From Betaproteobacteria bacterium (GTDB lineage Bacteria > Pseudomonadota > Gammaproteobacteria > Burkholderiales > Burkholderiaceae_E), in the NCBI GenBank assembly GCA_009925965.1, contig RFPW01000143.1, forward strand, positions 1 through 5,821: 5,821 nucleotides of DNA, given 5' to 3'. A program made the position numbers and the translations under genes. The notes below the pieces were generated by a model, which saw only the letters and a program-made list of their open reading frames with translations, was not told the DNA's origin and ran no database searches. Below, piece after piece: positions 1 through 5,821 of the stretch (position 1 is its first letter; the number at the start of each line of letters is the position of its first letter).

Positions 1-1
1 C

Positions 2-877
2 ATTAAATTTGAAGGCTGCTACCACGGCACGGCGGACAGTCTGCTGGTCAAAGCGGGTAGCGGAATGCTTGCCTTCGGCACGCCAAGTTCAGCCGGCGTT
101 CCCGCCGATCTGGCGCAGCACACCCTGGTCGCTCAATACAATGATCTCGAGAGCGTGCGGAGTCTGTTCCTCGCGCACCCCGAGGAGATCGCCTGCCTGA
201 TGGTCGAGCCGATTCCGGGCAATATGAACCTCGTACGTCCGGCTCCAGGTTTCCTAGAAGGCCTGCGCCAGCTCTGTACAGAGTTTGGTACCTTGCTGAT
301 TTTTGATGAAGTCATGTCGGGCTTCCGGGTGGCATTGGGTGGCGCCCAGGAGTGGTGCGGCGTGCAACCTGATGTCTCCGCATTTGGCAAAGTCATCGGT
401 GGCGGTATGCCCGTGGGTGCGATTGGCGGACCAGCTTCGGTGATGGACAAGATGGCCCCTCTGGGCAATGTCTATCAGGCCGGCACCTTGTCGGGTAATC
501 CGATCGCCATGGCCGCGGGACTCGCTACGCTTGAACTGATCTCTGAGCCGGGCTTTTTTGACCGTCTGAGCGCTCGTTGTGGTGCATTGATTAACGGGCT
601 GAACGACGCTGCCAAAGCCGCTGGGGTGGCCTTTACGGCCCACCACATTGGCGGCATGGCCGGCATGGTGTTCTCGGAGCATTCGCCGGCGAGTTACGCG
701 GATGTTTTGGCGCAGGACACAACCCGCTTTAAGGCGTTTTTCCACGCCATGCTCGATCGCGGCGTTTATTTCCCGCCCTCAGCGGTGGAAGCCTTTTTCT
801 TCTCATCCGCTCATGGCGAGGCCGAAATTGCTTACACCCTCGAGCAGGCTAAGTCCGCATTTCAGTCACTGCATTGA
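2..877 (+). CDS. hemL: Glutamate-1-semialdehyde 2,1-aminomutase, 5'-truncated by the window edge
   Basis: This PLP enzyme converts glutamate-1-semialdehyde to 5-aminolevulinate, the last step of the C5 route to haem and other tetrapyrroles, in the cytosol. The reading frame is already open at base 2 and gives 291 residues before TGA. The family is usually about 426 aa (E. coli), so roughly the first 135 residues lie outside. The visible text follows HemL closely: KFEGCYHG at the edge, VKAGSG, FGTPSSAGVP, VEPIPGNMN, IFDEVMSGFR (the Asp that contacts the PLP ring), then FGKVIGGGMPVGA, whose lysine (bases 389-391) is the Schiff-base residue. VYQAGTLSGNPIAMAAG and the FFHAMLDRGVYFPPSAVEAFF C-terminal region follow. 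Oddity: the usual YHGHAD reads YHGTAD (bases 20-37). The gene converges on trhO and their ends overlap by 16 bp. Identity is very secure; what is upstream is unknown. Confidence 0.97.
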   Translation: MKFEGCYHGTADSLLVKAGSGMLAFGTPSSAGVPADLAQHTLVAQYNDLESVRSLFLAHPEEIACLMVEPIPGNMNLVRPAPGFLEGLRQLCTEFGTLLIFDEVMSGFRVALGGAQEWCGVQPDVSAFGKVIGGGMPVGAIGGPASVMDKMAPLGNVYQAGTLSGNPIAMAAGLATLELISEPGFFDRLSARCGALINGLNDAAKAAGVAFTAHHIGGMAGMVFSEHSPASYADVLAQDTTRFKAFFHAMLDRGVYFPPSAVEAFFFSSAHGEAEIAYTLEQAKSAFQSLH

Positions 878-1647
878 GCCGCGAGGTTCGGTCCGCTTAA
901 TTCGTTCGCTCGCTCCGTTTGCGCAGCCAGCGCTGAATCGAGTGCACGGCGCTCATCGAACACCGTGCAGTGACCCTCGAAGTAAGTGCCGCCGACGGTC
1001 TCGAAGTACTTCAAAATGCCGCCATCGAGTTGCCAGTGATCGGTCATTCCGAGTGCGTTCATGTACAGCGCCGCTTTTTCGCAACGAATCCCGCCCGTGC
1101 AATAGCTGACCACGGCCTTTCCTCGTAGTTCTTCGCGCAAGGGTTCAATGGCCTGCGGGAACTCACTGAATTTCTGAATATTCAGGGTCATTGCGCCCCG
1201 AAACTGACCAGCCTCCACCTCGAAATCATTACGCGTATCGAGCATCACCAGTGGTCGCCCAAAGTCATCCTGCCCCGCGCTCAGCCAGCGCTTAAGGGTG
1301 ATGGCGTCAACCGCGACCGCGCGCCCGAGTTCGGGACGAATAGTCGGATGATTCATCCGGATGATTTCGCGTTTGACCCGGACCCGAAGTTTGCGAAATG
1401 GCGGCTTCTCGGACCAGCTCTTTTTAACGGTTAAATCCTTAAGGCGTGAGTCGCAACGCAGCCCCTGCAAAAACGACGCAATACCCTCGGTTGAGCCAGC
1501 GAGAAACAGGTTGATCCCCTCGTGTGCCAGCAGGATCGTCCCCTTCAAATTGCATTGCCCAGCCGTCGCCTCGAGCGAATCCCGTAACGCTGCCGGATCG
1601 TCAAGATGGACGAACTGATAGCCCGCGATATTCAGAACAGAGGCCAT
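862..1647 (-). CDS. trhO: tRNA U34 hydroxylase / rhodanese-fold protein TrhO (UPF0176, YceA family), short form
   Basis: By family knowledge TrhO carries out oxygen-dependent hydroxylation of uridine-34 in the tRNA wobble position, giving ho5U, in the cytosol. The 261-residue product has the N-terminal UPF0176 domain (about 1-95, with GTILLAHEGINLFLAG at 36-51 and PFRKLRVRVKREII at 83-96). A rhodanese domain follows (about 110-230) with MLDTRN at 135-140 and the active-site loop YCTGGIRCEKA, where Cys183 is the expected catalytic cysteine and Cys189 the second conserved one. LDGGILKYF is at 208-216. E. coli TrhO is 350 aa; this one lacks that extra C-terminal region, as in Xanthomonas-type members. 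The ATG at 1647 matches the family N-terminus. The frame stays open far upstream, but that stretch is antisense-frame noise over the hydrolase gene. No clear Shine-Dalgarno is seen, so it may rely on translation of the upstream gene, which ends 23 nt before. Confidence 0.93.
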   Translation of the reverse strand: MASVLNIAGYQFVHLDDPAALRDSLEATAGQCNLKGTILLAHEGINLFLAGSTEGIASFLQGLRCDSRLKDLTVKKSWSEKPPFRKLRVRVKREIIRMNHPTIRPELGRAVAVDAITLKRWLSAGQDDFGRPLVMLDTRNDFEVEAGQFRGAMTLNIQKFSEFPQAIEPLREELRGKAVVSYCTGGIRCEKAALYMNALGMTDHWQLDGGILKYFETVGGTYFEGHCTVFDERRALDSALAAQTERANELSGPNLAAQCSD

Positions 1648-1670
1648 GATGTGCGGTAAGACGGGCGGGC

Positions 1671-2426
1671 TTAGTGGAGGCTTGGACGGCCTGAAGAGCC
1701 TGAAGAGCCTGCAGAGCCCGCAGAGTCCGCAGAGGCTGACGCGCCTGCAGAGCCTTGTTGGCGTTCCCGGCCGGCGGCGCTGAGGCGACGCCCCCTGAAG
1801 AGTGTCTGCATCACCCGCGTCGTACCCAGTGCAACCATTCCAGGGCCGAGTTCGTGCGCCGCGTCGCCCAAGACATCCAAACTGACATCGACTCCGGCCG
1901 CACGTAAGCCGCGCCAGGCGCGCTCGCCCAGTGCCACGGGAACAATCGTATCGAACTCCCCATGGAGCAGGTGGATGATTGGTAGCGGGTGTTCGTGGGT
2001 AGCCAGTGGGCGCGCGAGCTGGCCCGCATAGCCAACCACGACCGCGGCAGGCGCTGGCAAACAGCGCGCGAGTTCGACGACCATCGTCGCCCCCTGGGAC
2101 CACCCGACGAGAATCGTCTCCCGAGGCTCGAAACCGAGCGCCCCCTGCAGGGCACAGAGGCGATCGTGGGCTTGTTCGGTTGCCTGCACCACGCGTTCGG
2201 CGCGCCCCGCCACGGGCTGATGCTCAAACCAGTGACGACCTCCCCGCGGTGCGGGTTCGTTGCCTGCAAGCAAGGCGACGGTAGCGCCGGGGAACTTACG
2301 TTGCCAGGCGACTGCGAACGGCACCAGCGCATCATTGCTCGCGCCCGCCGCATGCAAAAAGACGATCAGTCGCCGCGGGGCGGTTGTAGAGATCGGGGGC
2401 AGTTCAATCCAGAATTCTTCGGGCAT
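1671..2426 (-). CDS. Alpha/beta hydrolase, YpfH-like carboxylesterase/phospholipase family, with low-complexity tail
   Basis: A predicted cytosolic serine esterase of the phospholipase/carboxylesterase group; the substrate is not known. Numbered from the ATG at 2426 (251 aa), it shows the oxyanion-hole strand LIVFLHAAG (20-28), the nucleophile elbow GWSQG with Ser110, an acid in HGEFDTIVP (Asp159) and the catalytic histidine in GDAAHELGP (His191). Order and spacing match E. coli YpfH (about 232 aa), including the ALLAGNEP...GGRHWF stretch near 52-67. After residue about 213 the fold should be finished. The last 38 residues are Arg-rich and then Gly/Ser/Ala-rich, encoded by a 9-bp tandem repeat. 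A GTG directly before the ATG (2427-2429) could also serve as start; neither has a strong Shine-Dalgarno. The gene starts 8 nt after the crtI stop, so co-translation with crtI is likely. No signal peptide is visible. Confidence 0.85.
   Translation of the reverse strand: MPEEFWIELPPISTTAPRRLIVFLHAAGASNDALVPFAVAWQRKFPGATVALLAGNEPAPRGGRHWFEHQPVAGRAERVVQATEQAHDRLCALQGALGFEPRETILVGWSQGATMVVELARCLPAPAAVVVGYAGQLARPLATHEHPLPIIHLLHGEFDTIVPVALGERAWRGLRAAGVDVSLDVLGDAAHELGPGMVALGTTRVMQTLFRGRRLSAAGRERQQGSAGASASADSAGSAGSSGSSGRPSLH
1691..1753 (-). repeat. Seven tandem 9-bp units in the 3' end of the hydrolase gene
   Basis: On the + strand the units start at 1691, 1700, 1709, 1718, 1727, 1736 and 1745, with consensus CTGCAGAGC. 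The first two are identical (CTGAAGAGC), the third and seventh match the consensus, and the sixth (CTGACGCGC) is most diverged. A 9-bp unit keeps frame, so each adds three residues of the Gly-Ser-Ser / Gly-Ala-Ser type to the hydrolase tail (residues about 225-246). It looks like a slippage-generated minisatellite inside a coding tail; copy number may vary between strains. Confidence 0.85.
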
Positions 2427-2434
2427 CACGGCCG

Positions 2435-3934
2435 TCAGCGTACACCAGCGCCCTGAACGGACGGGATGAGGTGATCAAGAACTCGCGCCGACGAGAGAAC
2501 GCCCGGGATGCCCGCGCCTGGGTGTGTGCCTGCGCCGACCAAGAAGAGTCCCTCGACCTCTTCGCTGCGATTGTGCGGCCTGAACCACGCGCTCTGAAAC
2601 AGCTGTGGCTCGAGCGAGAACGCAGCGCCCCGGAAGGACAACAAGCGATCCCGAAAATCGATGGGTGTGAGCATGTGCGAGGTGACGATTGAACCCGTCA
2701 GCCCCGGAAGAACGGTTTGCGCCAGACTGTCTTCAACGGCCTTGCGGTAGGGCTCGGCTTTGACCGCCCAGTCGACGCCACTTTCCAGATGCGGCACCGG
2801 TGCCAGTACATAAAAACTGTCACACCCGGGCGGTGCCATTGAAGGGTCGGTAGCGGTCGGCCGATGCAGATAGAGACTGAAATCTTCCGAAAGATGCTTA
2901 CGACTAAAAATATCGTCGAGCAGCCCTTCGTATCTTGGACCAAGCACCATCGTGTGATGAAGAACATCGTCCCATTGACGATTGGTTCCAAAATACCAAA
3001 CGAATAGACTCATCGACCAGCTCGATCGGTCGAGCTTTTTGTCGGTCCAGCGCTTGCGCGGATGCGACCCCAGCAGTTTGCCGTAGGTCCATCCAACGTC
3101 TGCATTGGAAACAACGATATCGGCGTCCAGTCTTTCACCGCCAATGAGTTTGACACCACACGCCCGGCCCGACTCGACAAGGATCTGATCGACCTGTGCG
3201 TCGCAACGGATGCTACCGCCTTGGCCCTGGATCAACGAAACAATTCCCTCGACCAGTGCACCCATGCCGCCCATGGCGTAATGCACCCCGTGCAACCGCT
3301 CGAGGTGCGCAATCAAGCAATAGTAGGCGGTGGTTGTCAGTGGATTGCCACCAATCAGCAAGGGATGGAAACTGAAGGCCACCCGCAGACGATGATTCGT
3401 AAAGTAGTCACTGACTTTGTTCCAGACATTGCGATAACCCTGCAAGCGGATCATGTCGGGGGCCGCGCGCACCAGCGTGCTCAGCCCATGAAACGGTTCG
3501 TCGGCGAGTTCTTCAAAGGCAACCTTATAGATCGCCTCGCTGTCTCGAATGTAACGATCAAATCCGGCCAGATCCTCTGGCGCAATCCGCTGGATTTCTG
3601 CCCGCATGGTTGGCAGATCACCACTGCACGACAGCGTTTCGCCGTCGTCGAAGCGAATTTCATAAAACGGGTCAATTCGACGCAAGTCGATGTCATCCGC
3701 CAGCCGACGACCGCAGAGCGTCCACAGCTCCTCTAATAGGTAAGGCGCTGTGATGATGGTCGGGCCGGCATCGAACGTAAATCCGTCCTGCCGATACACG
3801 TATGCGCGCCCACCGGGTGCATCCAGTTTTTCGAGCACGGTGACCCGATAGCCGCGGGCGCCAAGCCTCACCGCGGCGGCTAAGCCACCAAATCCGGAGC
3901 CGATCACAACGGCATGGGGGCGAATATCAGACAT
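2435..3934 (-). CDS. crtI: Phytoene desaturase, bacterial CrtI type
   Basis: This FAD-dependent, membrane-associated enzyme desaturates 15-cis-phytoene, usually through four steps to all-trans-lycopene. The 499-residue product matches Pantoea CrtI (492 aa) end to end: the dinucleotide-binding motif VIGSGFGGLAAAVRLGARG (10-28), EKLDAPGGRAYVY (35-47), FTFDAGPTIIT (52-62), AFSFHPLLIGGNP (186-198), VVSNADV (274-280), LGPRYEGLLDDIF (331-343), DFSLYLHRP (351-359), YVLAPVPHL (375-383), and the C-terminal carotenoid desaturase signature LFLVGAGTHPGAGIPGV (463-479). The ATG at 3934 is chosen because the FAD motif then lies 10 residues in; 23 further in-frame codons upstream fall inside the neighbouring gene. 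The start overlaps the end of the membrane-protein gene by 8 nt, which implies translational coupling. The lycopene-forming type is inferred from similarity; a 3-step or C30 enzyme is less likely. Confidence 0.96.
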   Translation of the reverse strand: MSDIRPHAVVIGSGFGGLAAAVRLGARGYRVTVLEKLDAPGGRAYVYRQDGFTFDAGPTIITAPYLLEELWTLCGRRLADDIDLRRIDPFYEIRFDDGETLSCSGDLPTMRAEIQRIAPEDLAGFDRYIRDSEAIYKVAFEELADEPFHGLSTLVRAAPDMIRLQGYRNVWNKVSDYFTNHRLRVAFSFHPLLIGGNPLTTTAYYCLIAHLERLHGVHYAMGGMGALVEGIVSLIQGQGGSIRCDAQVDQILVESGRACGVKLIGGERLDADIVVSNADVGWTYGKLLGSHPRKRWTDKKLDRSSWSMSLFVWYFGTNRQWDDVLHHTMVLGPRYEGLLDDIFSRKHLSEDFSLYLHRPTATDPSMAPPGCDSFYVLAPVPHLESGVDWAVKAEPYRKAVEDSLAQTVLPGLTGSIVTSHMLTPIDFRDRLLSFRGAAFSLEPQLFQSAWFRPHNRSEEVEGLFLVGAGTHPGAGIPGVLSSARVLDHLIPSVQGAGVR

Positions 3935-4673
3935 GTTCCGTTTCTCGCTTTGAAAGCCACACAGGCCAATCGAGTTTGACCCAATGATAGGCAATGATGA
4001 CAACCCCGACGATCAGTGGGATTGACCAGAGTACGGGGCTCAGCGCCAGATCGGGCATTAACCGGACCGCACCGAACGCCATAAAAGCGGTGTAGGCCGA
4101 GATGCCGGCACCGACCAGTGCCTTGATGTGTTCCTTGAGCCAATGTCGCCTTTCCAGGTGGCGGCGACGGAGAAAATAAAGGTTCGTGACGACGGTCGCG
4201 AGTCCCACGCCGGCCATGCCTTGCATCAGAGGTTGACCAATTTGCCAGCCCGCCCAGGCACATTGCGCGGCTGCAGCCAACAGGATCCATTGCAGCGCAT
4301 AGGCCATGGTCGAGTCATCGGGCCCCTCGTGGCGGCGCTCCCGAATCGCGCGCCAGCCATGCCATGCCAGGTTGACGGTCAGGATACCGTTATGCAGCAT
4401 CATCCAGCCGAACATGCCACGAATGAATGAGACCTCGAATTGTTCAACAAGGTGAGGGTGGGTTCCCAGCGGATCGAAGAGGGTGAGTAAGCTCATCCCG
4501 ATCGCGAACACGCCGGTCGCGAGGAGCGCCCGTGAAAACCGGGTTCCCCAGAGCCGATGTTGTGCATTGCCCTTGCGCCCCAAAACCGGAATCCAGAGCA
4601 CGATGGCGCCAAACCCGCCCGTTGTGATGTGGGCAACCACGAGCATCTTGAACAGTAGTAGCGTCAAGGACAT
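3927..4673 (-). CDS. Seven-helix membrane protein, DUF2306-like, function unknown
   Basis: A 248-residue integral inner-membrane protein, first gene of the carotenoid operon. By eye the hydrophobic segments lie near residues 5-28, 46-66, 84-105, 125-147, 152-168, 184-203 and 213-230, giving about seven helices. The loop RKGNAQHRLWG (33-43), preceded by a helix with His15, resembles the H...HRxxGR layout of the DUF2306 family of predicted membrane proteins. His94 and the EHIKALVGAGISAYTAF stretch (181-197) are further family-like positions. The assignment rests on pattern memory only. A basic loop, LRRRHLERRHW (168-178), suggests a cytoplasmic side. The ATG at 4673 has a good Shine-Dalgarno. 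Because its stop overlaps the crtI start, a role connected with carotenoid synthesis, transport or placement in the membrane is a reasonable guess. Another possibility is an electron-transfer or haem-linked protein, given the helix histidines; no function is established. Confidence 0.8.
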   Translation of the reverse strand: MSLTLLLFKMLVVAHITTGGFGAIVLWIPVLGRKGNAQHRLWGTRFSRALLATGVFAIGMSLLTLFDPLGTHPHLVEQFEVSFIRGMFGWMMLHNGILTVNLAWHGWRAIRERRHEGPDDSTMAYALQWILLAAAAQCAWAGWQIGQPLMQGMAGVGLATVVTNLYFLRRRHLERRHWLKEHIKALVGAGISAYTAFMAFGAVRLMPDLALSPVLWSIPLIVGVVIIAYHWVKLDWPVWLSKRETEHV

Positions 4674-4680
4674 CGCTCAC

Positions 4681-4687
4681 TCACCTC
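4681..4687 (-). promoter_or_regulatory. Shine-Dalgarno of the membrane-protein gene
   Basis: The - strand reads GAGGTGA, then 7 nt, then the ATG at 4673. It is the only strong ribosome binding site in the four-gene block. Together with the tight junctions downstream it suggests that ribosomes load here and re-initiate at crtI. Confidence 0.75.
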
Positions 4688-4725
4688 AGTGAACCCAGAT
4701 ATTGCGGTCAAAACGTCAATCCAAC

Positions 4726-4744
4726 TTGACAGTGAGACTGTAAA
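4726..4744. promoter_or_regulatory. 19-bp imperfect palindrome over the -35 hexamer (candidate operator)
   Basis: The sequence is TTGACAGTGAGACTGTAAA. The inner arms ACAGT and ACTGT are perfect around the spacer GAG, and the outer TT/AA also pair, leaving one mismatched pair. It includes the whole TTGACA hexamer, so a dimeric regulator bound here would control the P450 promoter and, being 53 bp or more from the membrane-protein start, could also affect the divergent operon. The binding protein cannot be named. Confidence 0.4.
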
Positions 4745-4754
4745 CCTTCTGAAT
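4726..4754 (+). promoter_or_regulatory. Candidate sigma-70-like promoter for the P450 gene
   Basis: A perfect -35 hexamer TTGACA (4726-4731) is followed after 17 bp by CTGAAT (4749-4754), which keeps only the last three bases of TATAAT. A perfect -35 with a poor -10 at the right distance suits a regulated promoter. Transcription would begin near 4761, giving a leader of about 75-80 nt that contains the 11-bp repeats. No equally good sigma-70 pair was found for the opposite direction. Confidence 0.35.
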
Positions 4755-4769
4755 GTCGACGTCACCTTC

Positions 4770-4803
4770 GGGGTGACCCAGGGGGTGACCCCGGGGTGGC
4801 CCC
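4770..4803. repeat. Three 11-bp near-palindromic iterons before the P450 gene
   Basis: The copies are GGGGTGACCCA (4770-4780), one extra G, GGGGTGACCCC (4782-4792) and GGGGTGGCCCC (4793-4803). Centre-to-centre spacing is 12 and 11 bp, close to one helical turn, so the copies present on the same DNA face. Each unit is itself palindromic about its sixth base. An inverted partial copy, GTCACC (4761-4766), pairs with GGTGAC (4772-4777) across a 5-nt TTCGG loop, so the transcript could also form a hairpin there. The array ends 35 bp before the P450 ATG. It is likely a regulator-binding array or a leader structure; no known regulator motif was recognised. Confidence 0.6.
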
Positions 4804-4838
4804 TGTCCCCCTTTTAACCTTCGCCGGATTCGGTCGCG

Positions 4839-5821
4839 ATGTCTGTGAGCCCGTGGTTTGAGCCGCCGCACCCGCGTGCCCGATCGGCACTGCTCTCGCT
4901 TGTGCGCGCCATGGTTCGGGACGGTGGCGATCTGCTGAGCCTGTTGCCGGCTCAGGCGTACCGGATGGGGATTGGACCGCTGGGATGGTCACGCCGTTCG
5001 ACAATTGTGGTGAATTCGCCCGACCTCGTCCGGCGGGTTTTGATCGAGGACCGTGAGCGCTTCCCAAAGAGCGATTTGATGGTCAATGCGCTCGATCCCT
5101 TGATCGGGAATTCGATGTTTGTGTCCGATGGTGACACCTGGTTGCGCCAGCGGCGTTTGATGGATCCCTCGCTCTCGCAGATGCGAATCGACCGCGCGAT
5201 GCCAGCCATGCAGGCAAGTCTTGACGATGCCGAACAGGAATTGGGGGTTCGCGCCGACCGCAATGAAACGTTTTCGCTCGACCTGGCCATGAGCCACCTG
5301 ACTGCCGACATCATCTGCCGAACCGTATTTTCAACGAGCCTCAAGACTCAGACCACGCATGAAGTGTTCGAAGCATTTTCGATCTTTGAGCGCAGCGTCG
5401 CCCAGGTCAATATCCTGCGCCTGATCTTCGACCCGGCCTGGACAAAGCCACCGCAGCGTCCCGATGTGCTCGCGGCGTGCGCGAGTATTCGGAATCACCT
5501 TGGCGAGCTGTTGGATACCCATCTGGCCGACGGCGCGGATTTTGACGACATCGCTGCCGCGGTCATTGCGGCCCGAGACGAATGTGGTCAGGGGTTTTCG
5601 CGGGAAGAATTGATCGATCAGCTGGGGGTGCTGTTCCTGGCGGGCCATGAAACCAGCGCGAGTGCTTTGACGTGGGTTTTTTATCTCCTGGCGATTCGAC
5701 CCGAACTCGTGCAAAGGATCCGAACCGAAGTCAAAGCCGTTGCTGGTGATGGGGCCATTGGACTGGAACACGTCAAGCGCCTGAGTTTTGTGCGCAATGT
5801 TTTTCGCGAGACCGTCAGGCT
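4839..5821 (+). CDS. Cytochrome P450, 3'-truncated by the window edge
   Basis: A haem-thiolate monooxygenase; 327 residues are visible and the frame has no stop. The C-helix WxxxR motif is Trp101-Arg105 inside DGDTWLRQRRLMDPS, where the Arg contacts a haem propionate. The oxygen-activating I-helix motif AGHETS is at 268-273, and the K-helix ExxR is Glu324-Arg327, the last complete codons in the window. The haem-binding cysteine loop, expected roughly 60-90 residues further on, is outside. The ATG at 4839 is the first start after an in-frame TAA (4815-4817); the Shine-Dalgarno is weak (GGA at 4826). There is no N-terminal membrane anchor, so a soluble bacterial type is expected, needing separate redox partners not seen here. 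Divergent placement next to crtI makes a carotenoid hydroxylase or similar role plausible (compare CYP175A1 of Thermus by role, not shown by sequence), but fatty-acid or terpene substrates are possible. Confidence 0.93.
   Translation, partial: MSVSPWFEPPHPRARSALLSLVRAMVRDGGDLLSLLPAQAYRMGIGPLGWSRRSTIVVNSPDLVRRVLIEDRERFPKSDLMVNALDPLIGNSMFVSDGDTWLRQRRLMDPSLSQMRIDRAMPAMQASLDDAEQELGVRADRNETFSLDLAMSHLTADIICRTVFSTSLKTQTTHEVFEAFSIFERSVAQVNILRLIFDPAWTKPPQRPDVLAACASIRNHLGELLDTHLADGADFDDIAAAVIAARDECGQGFSREELIDQLGVLFLAGHETSASALTWVFYLLAIRPELVQRIRTEVKAVAGDGAIGLEHVKRLSFVRNVFRETVR

Noticed and set aside
878..960. Rho-independent terminator after hemL
   Set aside because: Short self-complementary GC stretches exist, but none is followed by a T-run, and the area codes for TrhO on the other strand.
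1648..2103. Open frame extending TrhO by 152 residues at its N-terminus
   Set aside because: It runs over the hydrolase gene in another frame on the same strand, is Arg/Gly/Cys-rich with no family match, and the TrhO family N-terminus fits the ATG at 1647.
1811..2353. 180-residue open frame on the - strand
   Set aside because: It is a shifted-frame shadow of the hydrolase, which has an intact Ser-Asp-His triad in the correct frame.
3062..3736. 224-residue open frame on the + strand
   Set aside because: It is antisense to the securely identified crtI and its translation shows no recognisable domain; long antisense frames are common in GC-rich coding DNA.
4691..4717. Possible ECF-sigma promoter: GAACC, 18 bp, CGTC, on the + strand
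   Set aside because: The spacing is slightly long for typical ECF promoters, the motifs are short enough to arise by chance, and the leader would exceed 110 nt. No ECF sigma gene is visible.
4674..4838. CrtJ/PpsR site (TGT-N12-ACA) for pigment-gene control
   Set aside because: I checked the divergent region for this spacing and found no matching pair.
4952..5771. Open frames on the - strand under the P450 gene
   Set aside because: The + strand frame has P450 motifs in the right order and spacing; the - strand translations show none.

Overview
The window looks like bacterial chromosome, most likely from a GC-rich gammaproteobacterium. Three things point there by family knowledge: a C5-pathway HemL of the proteobacterial type, a short TrhO resembling the Xanthomonas/Burkholderia form, and a YpfH-like esterase. 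The genus cannot be named from the sequence. No tRNA, rRNA, CRISPR array, transposase or phage gene was seen.

Layout. The left edge holds the last two thirds of hemL on the + strand (tetrapyrrole synthesis). It runs tail-to-tail into a compact four-gene block on the - strand. In transcription order, from right to left, the block is: a DUF2306-like seven-helix membrane protein, the phytoene desaturase crtI, a YpfH-like alpha/beta hydrolase, and the tRNA U34 hydroxylase trhO. The junctions are an 8-nt overlap, an 8-nt gap and a 23-nt gap, so one operon is very likely. A 165-bp divergent intergenic region separates the operon from a cytochrome P450 gene on the + strand. The P450 leaves the window at the ExxR motif of its K helix.

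How the genes may work together. CrtI makes coloured, conjugated carotenoid from phytoene in the membrane. The divergent P450 is a plausible carotenoid-modifying monooxygenase, and the membrane protein and esterase are possible accessory functions. No phytoene synthase (crtB) or lycopene cyclase is present, so the pathway must continue elsewhere, probably to the right. TrhO uses molecular oxygen to modify tRNA. Its place at the end of a carotenoid operon may be chance or may reflect a shared link to oxygen or oxidative stress.

The most unusual non-coding signal is in the divergent region. Three copies of an 11-bp near-palindrome (consensus GGGGTGACCCC) sit one helical turn apart just before the P450 start. 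Upstream of them, a 19-bp imperfect palindrome overlaps a TTGACA hexamer. Both look like regulator sites and neither is explained by the genes. A second repeat, seven 9-bp units, encodes the Gly/Ser/Ala-rich tail of the hydrolase.
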